A stretch of DNA of 64,000 bases from Tetracladium setigerum (taxonomy: Eukaryota; Ascomycota; Leotiomycetes; Helotiales): assembly GCA_031472005.1 (NCBI GenBank), contig PZJY01000012.1:1612001-1676000 (forward strand), given 5' to 3'. The first letter of the stretch is position 1; every line of letters begins with the position of its first letter. The notes beneath the pieces were generated by a model. It was given only the letters and a program-made list of their open reading frames with translations. It was not told the DNA's origin and searched no databases. Of the stretch, positions 46,701 to 58,596 are shown in pieces. A program made the translations under genes and the position numbers.

Positions 46701-49134
46701 AGCTCTTTTCTCGGGCCGTGTTGTGGCAAAGAAAGCCGATTTCCAACCCCGCCAGAGTGGATTGAGCTCGAGGAGATAGATCATGAGGTCAAAATGTTTA
46801 CGAAGGGACTTTTTGGGTTCCCACGTTTTTCTGCCCATCCCAGTCAGATCTGACTTTGGGGGGTACTTCTAGAACCAGACAAACCATGCTTCCACAACTT
46901 TGCTTACGGAACCATCAATTACCACGGGTGAGCTCTCTCCGCCGGCTTCATTTGGATTGGTTTCCACTCTCCTCGCAATCACCTCCCTCGAGAAATTCCA
47001 GCTTCCAGATAGGTTTGTGGTCTGTCGTTTCGCACTTGCACTTGATCAAATGCCGTTGCATTTTCGGGTTACACGCGAGGTTTGCATTACTCCCACATCG
47101 TTCATTCTGGCTGGCATCCCGACTTCTGATTCGTAGCCGCTATGTCGTCGCTTCTCTTTGTGAACTCTCTTCGAGCCCCAGGAAAGTCAACACGGCTTAG
47201 CGCCCATTGGCAAGTCCAAATACTACTTCCAAGTATCATACGCCCTTTTTCGAGCGAATGCTGAGTATTTATGCAGGGACTGAAGTGGTCAACATACCAA
47301 GCTTCAAAAACCAACAACAGTCAACAAATCTTTGGCTCCTGAAAGCATGTGCTGCCACCCCTCATCCTCTCCAAGATTCTGTTGAGACTCTCTCTTCAAG
47401 AGGATACCTCTTTTCCATCCCTCCATGAGTCTTCAATTGCACATGTTACTTGCAGTTGGGGCATCATTCTCCTCATATAATTCGTCTCTCCAAATGCCAA
47501 CATCAGACGATGTTATCTGCTGTGGCTCGATACTTAACATTGTTAGCGACCGAATATACTTTGGCTACCTGTTTGAACGTCGCCCCGCAGTGTGATACAG
47601 CGACGAATGTAGCGAACAGCATTCGGGCATCATCTTTTAAAGACTCGTCAGGTGTGATTTCGACGCTGGGGAACCGGAACCATTCTGTGAGATGAGAGAG
47701 GAGATGGTATCCTTCCGCGGATGGTGGTCACGGTGGTTGATTGCTGCAGTTTGTTGAGTGATGGGTTGAACCTACACCAGCTGACCTAAAACCTTGACTG
47801 AGTTCTGATTCTGAACTCCTGAAGAGTTTGAACAGAATCTGGTATGTAATATTATCGTGAAAGTTATAGGAAAGCTGGGTTTGAATTTATCGTCCGATTA
47901 TATGGGAAAGCCTTCTGGGTGAGGGAAGGTTTGTGCAAGGCATCGGCTGTAATAGTTTTGTGCTCTTATTAAACATCCAAAGATATTAAACTGTCAAGAT
48001 CTACAAATAAACTAGCAAATATGGCATTCTTCTTGGAATGAAGCAAATTTTCCAAGTTCCCACGACGTTGAGTTCGAATTTGAGTAGGATGTAGTTAACA
48101 GCTTCGAAGGTACAGTACCTCAACAAAATACCAGAAAAAATACTTGATGAAATATTCACTAGGAAAGGATAACAACTGCCAGGAATGGAAGACCATCATT
48201 CACGTACTATACACGCTGCTCACGTCCTTGACGCGGTGCGCGGCAACATCTTTTTCACGGGTGGTAAATACTGATGGGCAAATCGATCGGAGAAGGCTGG
48301 TCACCTGACCCTTCGAAACGATGTTTGGAAATGATCTTTCGTGGTGGAAAACAAACAATAATCCGAACATCTGAGCTGGCGTGATGATGAGCGAGTGACA
48401 CTTCTGCTGTTTACACTTGTCCCAGCGAGTGTAGCACGAAGTCACTTTACCTTCTTACGCTTTGCGTACCTAGGTGGCCCACGATAGCGCGTGACTTGAG
48501 GCTGGGCATAAGAGTGACTGAGCTTGAAAAGCATCAAAAGTCAAGACAACAAAACGTGGAATAGTGGCCCTCCGAAAGTATTGAACTCCTGACGGTTCTA
48601 AAGTGAAAATTCTCCTTGTGAATATTTAATATCTAAGAAATGTTTGACTTTCATTAAATTTGTCGTTTTTTTTTTTTGTTTACGCCGTCAGCTTCTAGCC
48701 AATCAGCTAGGCGGACACCTGGACTCCGCTGCAAGTTTTTGATTTCAAGCCCGAACTTCTCCAGCCTTTCACTTCTCCTCCAACAGACGAAAGCATCACT
48801 GTCCCGACCTTCCATCTTTACCTATCATCCGCTAATAAATATCGACACCAACCTTCTCCATCCTCGACCCCCCTGCACGATCCCTGAGCCTGAGGATAAA
48901 GCCATTGTTGAAGGGTGAGGAGACGAAGACGACACGCGCTGCGCGTGACAAGGAACAAGGAATCCGAGGGCAATCGCGAACCTGGAACATCCGCACAATC
49001 GCAAATAAAGAAACACACCAGCGACCACGTCAAAGGCGCAACCGACATTGATTGTTGAGAGTCATCTGCGAGATACAGAGAATCAGAGAGGACCACGCCC
49101 GTCAGTAGATACAAGATAGAGGTGAGTGCTATGA
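43773..49134. other. 5.4-kb gene-poor region upstream of aminotransferase and forkhead genes
   Basis: No complete gene found. It contains a (CCA)n run (about 45969-45988), a T run near 48668 and GAGA-rich segments near 45110-45150. A minus-strand frame at 47506-47727 reads like protein and is reported as a finding. The right end probably includes the forkhead promoter and a long leader. Confidence 0.5.
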
Positions 49135-51474
49135 ATGGACACCTTGTCGCATAGATTAGAACCCCCGACCCCTCGCCCTCCAGCTATTCCTTCAATCAGT
49201 CTGCAATCGCATTCAGATTCGCATCTGGGGCATCGTACTGAGTCTTCTCCGCCATCAGGACACCCTTCATTCATTCACGTACTCGATTCACATCTGCCCG
49301 TAGGCAGCCCACATCACAATCATGCCCCCTCAACGTCAAATAAACGCCCCCAACGCAATCGTCGAGAGCCAGTGCGCCAGCAAGATGTTCCCGACTCGTC
49401 CCCCTCTCGCCCCGCAAAGAGACGTAGGAAGGAGAAGGTAGGTCGCATCCTCTGCTGGAGATATCTGGAGAATACTGACTTGGAACAAAGGTCGAGGAGC
49501 CTGCCGAAGAGCCCCTCCCCGAATCCGACCCCATTGTATCTCTCCCAGTCGACCGCGCAGGTGTTGATCTTGACGACGAAGATCTGATTGCAGCCGTCGT
49601 ACCCTACCTTCAAGTTCCCAACTTCCCTGTACAGGCGACCCAGGATCACGCAAATAAGCTACATGAAAAGCATTACCGGGAAGGAGTTCAGGCTTATGCG
49701 AAACTGTCTGGGAAGGACTGGACCTTCTACATCAAGAAGCTCAAGAACTTAATTGGCCGCCCCCGGAGAGTACTGGCCATGAATCGGCCATCCCCAACGT
49801 CGCCGGAGGTGTGTCACCAGACGAAGACGATGATGAAGGTGTACGAATCAACCTGGGTCCAAACAAGGTTGTCTCTCGCGAGCATGCCAACATATATTTT
49901 GACAGTGATACCGAGAGCTGGAACATCGAGGTCCTCGGCCGTAATGGCATTCGTCTTAATAACGATACGCTTCGACGAAACGCAAAAGTCATACTTGTCA
50001 GTGGACAAGTAATTGAGATTGGCGGTGTCGAGATGATGTTTGTCCTGCCTGATCGAGAAACTCCTCTGGAAATCCACGACAAATTCCTCGCCAGAGCCCA
50101 CCTCATTGCCGAGAACGACAAGCATAACCTCCCTTCGCAAGTCTCGCTACCTGCCCCGGTCTTACTTCCTACCCCACCGCGGGCACAAAATGGTATTCCG
50201 GGTGCACTGCCAATTGCGCCTGCTCCGCCAAATTACCAACGCCCTGGTACACCCCTGGGCATGAGCTCTAAGAATCCTCACTCGGCTATGAAATCCCCAG
50301 CTTATGCAGGTGGTACAATCTTCATGAACTCGGATAATGTTGATCTGAGCAAAGACGAGACTGCCCAAATCAAACCCACCTTCAGCTATGCCAATCTGAT
50401 TAGTCAGGCCATATTGAACAACCCCGATGAGAGGATCAATTTAGCTGGGATCTATAGCTTCATCGTGGAGCGATATGCTTACTATAGGCACCAACCATCT
50501 GGAGGATGGCAGGCAAGTACTTTGTGGTCCATTGGGGTTATAATGCTAACAATCATTCAGAACTCGATCCGTCATAACCTATCGCTAAACAAGGCCTTCA
50601 TTAAGGTACCCCGGTCGACAGATGAACCCGGAAAAGGCATGAAGTGGTGTATCGTTCCAGAGAGCCGGGACGAGATGGTCAGGAACTGCGCAAAGGGTGG
50701 CAGAGGTGGACATCGAGGCTCGTCAATCCCCAACTCACCTGCCAACAATGAGAGTTTTCGAGTTTCCAAGGATAGTGGAGCCCCCAGCTCAGGACCACGT
50801 AAGCGATCTCCTCCATCAGGATCGCCTGGTTTTCCATACACTGCACCCCAGCTCACGCCAGATAGAAGGAAGTACCTTTCCCAATCCTTAGATGACAGTC
50901 CCGGCGATGGGAGCCCGTTACCGCGACACAAACCAACCCGGACTAACTTTGGCCTTTCTGACAACTTGCCTGGATCTCCACCGCCACTCTCTTCATCTTA
51001 TATGCAAGATGAAAGCAACTCTTTTGTTACACCAGCCCCTCATCGCGTTCACCCACGTCTTGCCCCCCCTAGTACTGCACAACGTCCCAGTCAAGTTATG
51101 CCCACCAGTTCCCCCGCACCGTTTTGGAGATATGCCGACATTGGTAACACCCCAATGCGAGGCAATTACATCGATTCTAGTCCTGTCAAGGGTGTTCCAC
51201 CACTTAGCAGCAGTCCTCCTCAACTTCATAGAGCTCTTGCTGGTAGTCCTTCTCGGAACCCATCGCCTCCAAAGATTGAACTTCCAAGTGTCGATGAGAT
51301 TGAGGAGGAGGACAATGGATTTGATCTCACTCGGTATGTCTTATTCCCGCCGTCCATTCATCCGTGACTAGTACTAACATTCGTTCCAGTGGTTTCCAAA
51401 GCATCTCTTCTTTCCACGCGTCTACGGGGAGCGGTGTTGCTGTATCCAGCAGTAAAATCCCTGGCCGGCCTTGA
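49135..51474 (+). CDS. Forkhead transcription factor with FHA domain (Fkh1/Fkh2 type), one-base frameshift
   Basis: Four exons: 49135-49437, 49491-50512, 50561-51333 and 51390-51474, about 727 residues once the frame is corrected. A disordered N-terminus with a basic patch (KRRRKEK) precedes an FHA domain (NKVVSREHANIYF, LGRNGIRLNN), then the forkhead winged helix (KPTFSYANLISQAIL ... NSIRHNLSLNKAFIKVPR), then a long Ser/Pro-rich tail with many SP sites. Yeast homologues drive G2/M genes and late-origin timing. The second intron has a GC donor (CAG|GCAAGT), is 48 bases, open and in frame, so it can be misread as coding inside the DNA-binding domain. At 49760-49764 (five Cs) one C appears to be missing between KNLIGRP and PESTGHE. 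Confidence 0.92.
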
Positions 51475-53385
51475 TCTTTGAAGAAAATGTGTCATCAAAA
51501 CTTCAAACCTGCGCTGTCTTATCTCAAACGAATTTCCGTCTTTTCACCACAAACTTGCACCAACAATCAATTGCTTTTTTGACTTTCTTGTTTCTCTGCA
51601 TGCATGCATAGCGTTGCGAAGAAAGGGGGCGTTCAACTTTTTCCCATGACACAATAACATGGCGAATACATTATGATGATCTGGATAGGTTGGCTGGTGT
51701 CAGTGGGTATACTCTCTACTATTTAGCTTACTTATTCCCTTTTTCCATCATTGGTGAATTGCATCTTAGCTTTGTTTATGGGCCTGTCCTTTTGCTATTG
51801 TTACTCTAGAGCGTTTGAGAGAAATTTGCAAAAATTGATTGTTGATTGATTGATGGACGTAAAACGTCTGGAGTAAGAGTTGGGTACCTCTGGAAATTGA
51901 ATTGATGGATAGATGGATCTTCCTCTCCTCTGCACTTGTTTGTACTTTACTGTACTTGACGGGAATAGGTTGAGGCGCCCACACCGACATATACCTATGT
52001 AAGGGAAAAGGAAAATGAAGTAAAAAGAAACAAAAGTACCCACCCACGAGCTAGCGAGTAGGTAGGTGGCTTTTATGCTGCGAATTACAAAAACAAAGCG
52101 TCATCATTATTATCATTATTAAAGAAGAAAATGAAGAAAAGTTTTAGGTGATTGGATCTGATCTAGATATGATTTTGATTCTAGGGTGTGAATTGTGGTG
52201 ATGTATTTATTAACTCTCGAATTGGAGAAGTAAAGTTGAAATCAAAGGTATCCCTTCTCTCCTCATTCCCCTTCTCTCCATCTATTCTATTTGCATACAA
52301 CAAACCAGCTCACTCCCTCAAAAATCCCAACCCAATATCCTTCCAACATCTAACCCAAAAAATATTCCGAGAGAGAGACGGGAAGACGGATAGGATGAAG
52401 AGTTGAATTTTGAGGGATGCTGGGGAAGGAAAGACGTGTCTTGGTGTATGAGAGTGAGAAGGTGGTGGGGTTGATTTTTGGTGGAAGCACTGGAGGATAG
52501 TGACGCGGGGAGGAAGACTTGAGGAGGTGAGGATGAAGAGGGAGTAAATAAGTGGTGGATTATATACCTTCAAGTACATTGCAAGTGTGGGTTTATGGGA
52601 TGAAAGATTTTTGGCGAGAGGCAGAAGACAACCTCAGCGGTGTCTGACTTTTTGATACTTTTGAAAGCGGAAAAAACACAAGATCACAATCAATGTCAAA
52701 ATGACAATTTCTGGAGCCTTTGCCATTGCGATGTACATATAATCAGTTCTCATGCGCCAACCACGTCAAACATCCCTAAGCATGGCTACTAGCTCCTAGT
52801 TTTAACCAGGTGGTTATTTGCTGATGCAAAACAAAAGTCTCAAACATCATTGAACATTTCCATTCACTTGGGACAATTTTGTCTTGGAGATCAATATTAT
52901 GTCTTTGTTAGCTTTAACAAATAAACATGTTCGGGGCGAGCAGGTTTTGGTAGATCCTCATATATACCAGACTTATTGAAGTCATTCTAATATGTACAGA
53001 ATCAACATAATAAACAAACAAGGTAAATTGATATATTGAGTTCTTTACTCAAGACAAAATCAAAAGAGTGTGAGGAATTATTATTTCGACGCTTGCGATT
53101 TTGAGAGATATGTAAAACTCTAGAGTAGGTATTTGAAAAGTTATGCATCATGAGCAGACCACACTTGATATTGCCAAATTCGGCCGTTTCTTGAAGGTTA
53201 GCAAACGCTGGAAGTTATACCACAAACAATTTGATGAATTCAGGCTATAGAACAAGACTTCAGGGATCACCTTCTTGGAAGCATCGGAACCTATATTTTC
53301 TGATTTCAACATCAGCTTTATTTCAAAACCGCACATAACGTTCCTAGAGTAAACAAAAGACGTAAGAAAATACGCCAAACATTCT
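51475..53385. other. 1.9-kb intergenic region between convergent genes
   Basis: AT-rich, with no supported gene. It holds the 3' ends of the forkhead and AhpC-like transcripts. Confidence 0.55.
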
Positions 53386-54030
53386 TCACTCTTCCTTCAA
53401 TGCCTCCAACGCCTCTTCAAAAGTAGGCACATCATCTGCACTATTTGCCAATCCGCCCCACCTCACGACACCCTCTCCATCCACGGCCCAACTCCCACTT
53501 ATCTGCCACCGACTTCCACTTTCTGTCGGTCGATTCCATATCCCCTCCCCTTTCCCAAGAGCGTACACGGAATACAAAGCCCAAGGGCTCAAGACGTGCC
53601 ACAAACTCGACGCTCCAAGTCCCCACTTGGAATATATCTCCCGCTCGGAATCAATGATGACATTGATGTTGGAAGGGGAGGTGGAAGGGGAGAAATTGAG
53701 GGATGTGAGCCAGTTTTCGGTGGCCGAGGGGGAGGAGTGAGAGATGGCGATGAAGTGGATAGTAGGGTTGGCGGAGGCGACGTTTAGGAGGTTTTTGAAC
53801 GTTTTTTCTGCAACTTTGTGCATAGATTAGCATGGGTGTGTAGAATTGGGGCTTTGAGGCTCACATGGACAGCCGCAATGGCGGAGGAATGTAATGATTG
53901 TGGGCTGCCCATTTGCGCTGGGAAGTGGCAGCTTCTCGATTGAGGGGGCTTTGGTGCCAATTTTTGGTGCTGGTGATGTGTTGAGCTTGGTTGGGCTGAG
54001 CCAGGAAGAGAGCTCTTGTTGCAATGTCAT
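53386..54030 (-). CDS. AhpC/TSA-like thioredoxin-fold protein (peroxiredoxin-like)
   Basis: Two exons on the minus strand, 53865-54030 and 53386-53813, giving 197 residues. The join, at an AAAG acceptor, makes ITFLRHCGCPFAEKTFKNL, the active-site region of AhpC/TSA-like fungal proteins; the downstream CAG acceptor would give a stop. The motif has HCGCP, with Cys-x-Cys, instead of the classic peroxiredoxin PxxxTxxC. A redox or thiol role is likely, but peroxidase activity should not be assumed. The C-terminal part has WHVLSPWALYSVY and GSWAVDGEGVVRWGG, the usual beta strands closing the thioredoxin fold. It is divergent from the DML1 gene across 578 bases. Confidence 0.85.
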
Positions 54031-54608
54031 GGTTCCTACAAATGGAAAGTAATTGATTGTTTTTGAAGTCCGTAATAATTAGTTGTTCGAACACTATTGA
54101 GTCAGTAATGATAGCAAAATACAACGCTCCTTAGCTTTGAGCAGCCCCGCTAAGTACCACAGTGTGGAGAGAGAGAGAGAGAGTCGGTGCGGGCATTTGT
54201 CCCATTATGGTGACGTCGAACAGACGAGGAATTCGCTCTCAGGATAAGAGGAAGTTCGGGGAGCTTGAGCACTGACCACTTGAATATGGCTTGGCATAAA
54301 GTCACGAGAATCGACAGATTGTGGAAGATTGCAAATCACCCTCAGAATATTCTCTCCATCGCATCTCCAAAATATGCTCCAACGAATCTTATGAACTGAT
54401 GAGACCACGAAGCTTACGATAAACTTGTGTCCTAGCATCCTACCTTCTTGGAAGTCTTGCCAACTTGCGTTCTTGAAGTATCAGGCCGCGCAATATCAAT
54501 CTGTGGGAGTTGGATCCAGCCAGAGCAAATTCTGACTGAGATCTCTGCTATCTTCGTTGGCTCTAAAATATCTGTGTAAGCTAAGATATCATATCAAAAG
54601 GCTTCAAA
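54031..54608. promoter_or_regulatory. Divergent promoter between AhpC-like and DML1 genes
   Basis: 578 bases, no gene, with a (GA)n run at about 54164-54183. Confidence 0.5.
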
Positions 54609-56503
54609 ATGCATGAGATACTCACCCTTCAGCTCGGCCAAAGGAGCAACTACCTAGCGACCCATTTCTGGAACACCCAGGTGAGGAGAACATGTTACAT
54701 ACTCCGCGTCCAAGCTAACTGAGAGAGGAATCATACTTCACATATTCTTCCGATGAAGAGTCCATCGTTGATCATGATATCCACTTCAGACCTGGAGTTG
54801 GTGCCGATGGTTCAGAGACATTCACTCCAAGGACTGTCATCTACGATTTGAAAGGTGGCTTTGGATCCCTGAGAAAGATCAATGCCTTGTATGAAATTGA
54901 GGAACCTACTGTTCCACAAGCTACTTTGTGGTGCGTAGTAATGAAATTGCGATTCGGACACAACTGACGGAGTCTAGGAACGGTCCAACGATAGTTCAGA
55001 GACAAACAGCCATCCTACAAAATGAATATCAAACCAGCCTTGAGACAGGCTCAGAACCAGCGAAGCTTACAGCTGAATCGGTGAGATACTGGTCTGATTT
55101 CAACCGGGTGTTTTATCACCCTAAATCGATCGTGCAACTCAATGAGTACGAGTTGAGCTCATCTCTCATGCCTTTTGAGAAGTGGGATGTGGGAGAGGAC
55201 CTGTTCAATTCTTTAGATAAGGAGCACGATCTTTTGGACAGGGATTTAAGGCCATTTGCTGAAGAAGCAGATCACTTGCAAGGAATTCAAATGATGACAG
55301 GAATTGATGATGCTTGGGGTGGATTCGCTGCCAGATATATGGATAGAATCAGGGACGAGTATGGCAAGACTGCTGTTTGGGTTTGGGGGTCTGAGGACAG
55401 TCTCAAGACGATTCCGCGAGTGAGTTCTTTTTTTTTCTTCCAAACCCTGCTTGTTTTAGCTGCTAAAGTAATCTAGGAGAAACGATTCTTGAGACTATCA
55501 AATACAGCAAAGTCCTTGTCAGAAATCGCACCACAAGCAACCACATTCGTTCCCATCTCCTTGCCTTCAACTTTACCAAGCTACCTCAATCTTGATTCTA
55601 GGTCGGAATGGCACCGGTCCGCTCTCTTTTCAATGGCCCTGGAAAGTATGACGCTTCCTTCACGATTGAGACTCCAACACAGCGGTCGTGAAACGTTGGA
55701 TCAACTCGCGAACGCATTAAACATCAATGGCAACCAAAATATTGCAAAACTTCGAATGACAATCTACCAGAAGCCCGTGTCAAATGGTACGAATCGTGAG
55801 GGAAGACTAGAAGCACGTGCAGAAAGCAAAGACGAAAGAGTTGCGTTCCAATCAGATGCTGATGAAGACGAATCAACAACATTTGACATGGATTTCTTTC
55901 CAACAGAGACAGGGGAATATATCAGTGGTCGTCAGAGGAACAAAAAGGCACATGTGTTCGGCCAAGCAGAGAATTATCGGACTGACGTTGATCAAAATCA
56001 ATCAAGCGAGGAAAAGGGCGAAGATGAAGGGTATGAGCGAGCCCGCCGAAGGGCCGAAGGACTCACAATTACAAGGAGGTAAGTTGATCGCTCCCTCCCC
56101 GACCGGCCATAGGCCCCCTCACATCACATGGAATACTTGTTGTATCTCTCATGCCGTTGGATCAGTTAGGCTTTCAGTTTTTCTACTTCCTTGATTCTTA
56201 TGCTGCGCTTACCTATCTACCATGCTTACGGAACTACATTGCAGAACAAGACTCAACCTACTCTTCCCTGTCCTTGACAGTTTCCCTGACATATTTCCTC
56301 GGGAAGACACCACAAGCTCATTATCCGTCAACACATCTTTATCAACCGATACTTCCGTTGCGCTGAGATTGAAGAGCATCCAACGTATTGTGGGCAGGGC
56401 AGTTGGCGTTGAAGAACGAGAAGCCCTCAGCAATACACTTGGTGAACTGGCCGAGGCATATGAACAAGGCTGGGACAGCGGATCAGACGAAGATGATGAT
56501 TGA
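54609..56503 (+). CDS. DML1: Misato/DML1 tubulin-like protein
   Basis: Five exons: 54609-54680, 54728-54930, 54978-55419, 55477-56078 and 56245-56503, giving about 525 residues. The start [22 protein letters not shown] is the tubulin-like N-terminal segment of misato. [12 protein letters not shown] and [20 protein letters not shown] follow, then the misato segment II region ([20 protein letters not shown]) and a C-terminus [18 protein letters not shown] ending in an acidic tail. DML1/misato is needed for mitochondrial DNA inheritance and mitochondrial morphology. The last intron (56079-56244, 166 bases) is longer than the rest and could hide a small exon. The first exon boundaries are fixed by the conserved N-terminal sequence. 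Confidence 0.92.
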
Positions 56504-58596
56504 AGCTCGAGGGCTGTTCAATTAATTAATCAATTACCTTGCAAGTTTTGTTTGTCACACATGCAGTGATCACTTGGCTGTTTTTCAAGGGAGCAAAATA
56601 AATTAAACGAATGCGACCATGGTCTGCACTTCCAGCCCCTAGCATTATTGGAATGTACATGCCTATTCATTACAGTACATTCGTTCCGCACACGACGTTG
56701 TGCAAGAAATAATCCCAGCATGTTGGAGTAGTGCTCAGGTGTTATCCGAAAACGAGAATGATGGTTAAGCAATAAGCCTCCAAACAAGTAATCGCGGGCA
56801 AAACCAAAAAGCCCAAAACTCACGTAAGAACCCCCCTTGTGCGAGGATACGAAGTCGTCAGGTGCACGAAAACATTTGACCTAAAATACGATACCAGGTG
56901 ATCTACTTTCTTTCTAACACCACTTTCTCACTCCATTACTGCTTATTGTTGTGGTTCGCTAGGCAGGCACACACGCACAAACACACACAACACTTCCCAC
57001 CATGCACTTCTGGAATGTTGCTCACATGGGGGGTACCTGGGTACATACATTTCGGTACCCCACTTTCACATCTATTTCCGTTGTGCACATGTAGCAATTC
57101 GGTTACTAGGTAAGACTTACATGCATATTTGTACCTTGAAATAACATACCGAATATGCAATTCGCCAAAAATCCATTATTTCCGCTTCAATAATGCCGTG
57201 AGCCTTTTCTTCTCCTTCCCTTTTCCATGTCTCAAATTTTCACGACTGCCTCCATCCCCGGTTGGCATGTCTTGGATTTTCTTGGGTCGACACAAGTGTC
57301 GGTGAGCTAAACAGTTGCTCTTGGGGGTCTTGGATGATCCACGAAGATGCATTATTGGAAATCGATCCATGGCTCTGATCAGCCCAACTGCCTCAACAAA
57401 ATAATGGCTGGCACATGCACTTCGTATTACTTTTTGTACATCGGTAAACAAAAGCTGCCGTAGCGAGCATAGCTCGCGTACAGTAGTCGTCGAATAATAA
57501 TGTCGAGTTACAATACTCACTTTTGAACTAAGGTTTTGGACTAGGAACGTTACTTGCTTCTTGACGTTTTGTAAAATAAACTTCCATCGGAGCCATACCC
57601 GATCGACGTCATTCCAAAATCCCCTCTTTCAGTACGCTTTCGAGAAACACAAAAACAAACATTCCAGAAGAAACCACCCCGCCAGATATACTTCGAAGTA
57701 GTACACATAGAAAACCTTTTTCCTACTGATGTCACGCGTTATTACACACAACATCATGTCATCATAGCTGCCAGAAAGGGGGGGGGGGGTTTCGCACGAG
57801 GGAGGGAAGGTAGGCTGATGGGCGACATTGTGATTGTGATACTCCCAACTCTTGACTTTCTTGACTAGAACTCTTGGGGAATAATGCAGAATAAGTGCGG
57901 AACGGCTGGACAAGAACAACAAGAAGAAGGAGGAAGTCGGCCGAGGAGGAATTCTTGTGATCGGCATCTTCTTCTTTCGGGATGTTGTTCGATTATTGTG
58001 GGAAGTTTTTAGAAAGGCGTTTGAGCATTGAGATTATCAACCCCACTATACTTCGAGGTACGAAGTGAGACTAGAATTTGCGGGCGGAATACTGGTGACC
58101 AATTCAAGTATCGCCCAATACTAGCGACCAATGGTCCTTAGAATGCTATCACTAGTATGATACTTTGACGGCGGACGTAAGTGCAAAAAGGGGATTTGAC
58201 AACTTGATTGGGGCATTGTGGGATGATCCGCCAATTGATGGAGGGTGGTCGGATGTTATTCAAGTTAGCTCATTATGTGAGAGTACTGTCGTCTTCTTCG
58301 ATGTAGGTACTTCAAAGTAGTGTACAAAAATTGATCACGGGAAAAATTAGGTAAAAAATGGAAGCGAATTGTTACGTCTATTGATTTGTCCATCTAGAAA
58401 TATATATCTCGAACGAGGAAGTAATTACTGTTTCGTAGAATATGTAGGAAAGGGGAGAGGGTGGTGCAGGAAAAATGTCCACAGATGCGTGCATGCTTTT
58501 CGTAGTAACCTGTGATATTATTCTCGCCCCTATATTTATGCAACTGATCAAGTCACATCCCTACCTAAATTACCTAAACTCCATTATTATGAAGGA
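56504..58596. other. 2.1-kb intergenic region, no gene seen
   Basis: It contains a run of twelve Gs at 57778-57789 and AT-rich stretches. The small frames are unsupported. Confidence 0.5.
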
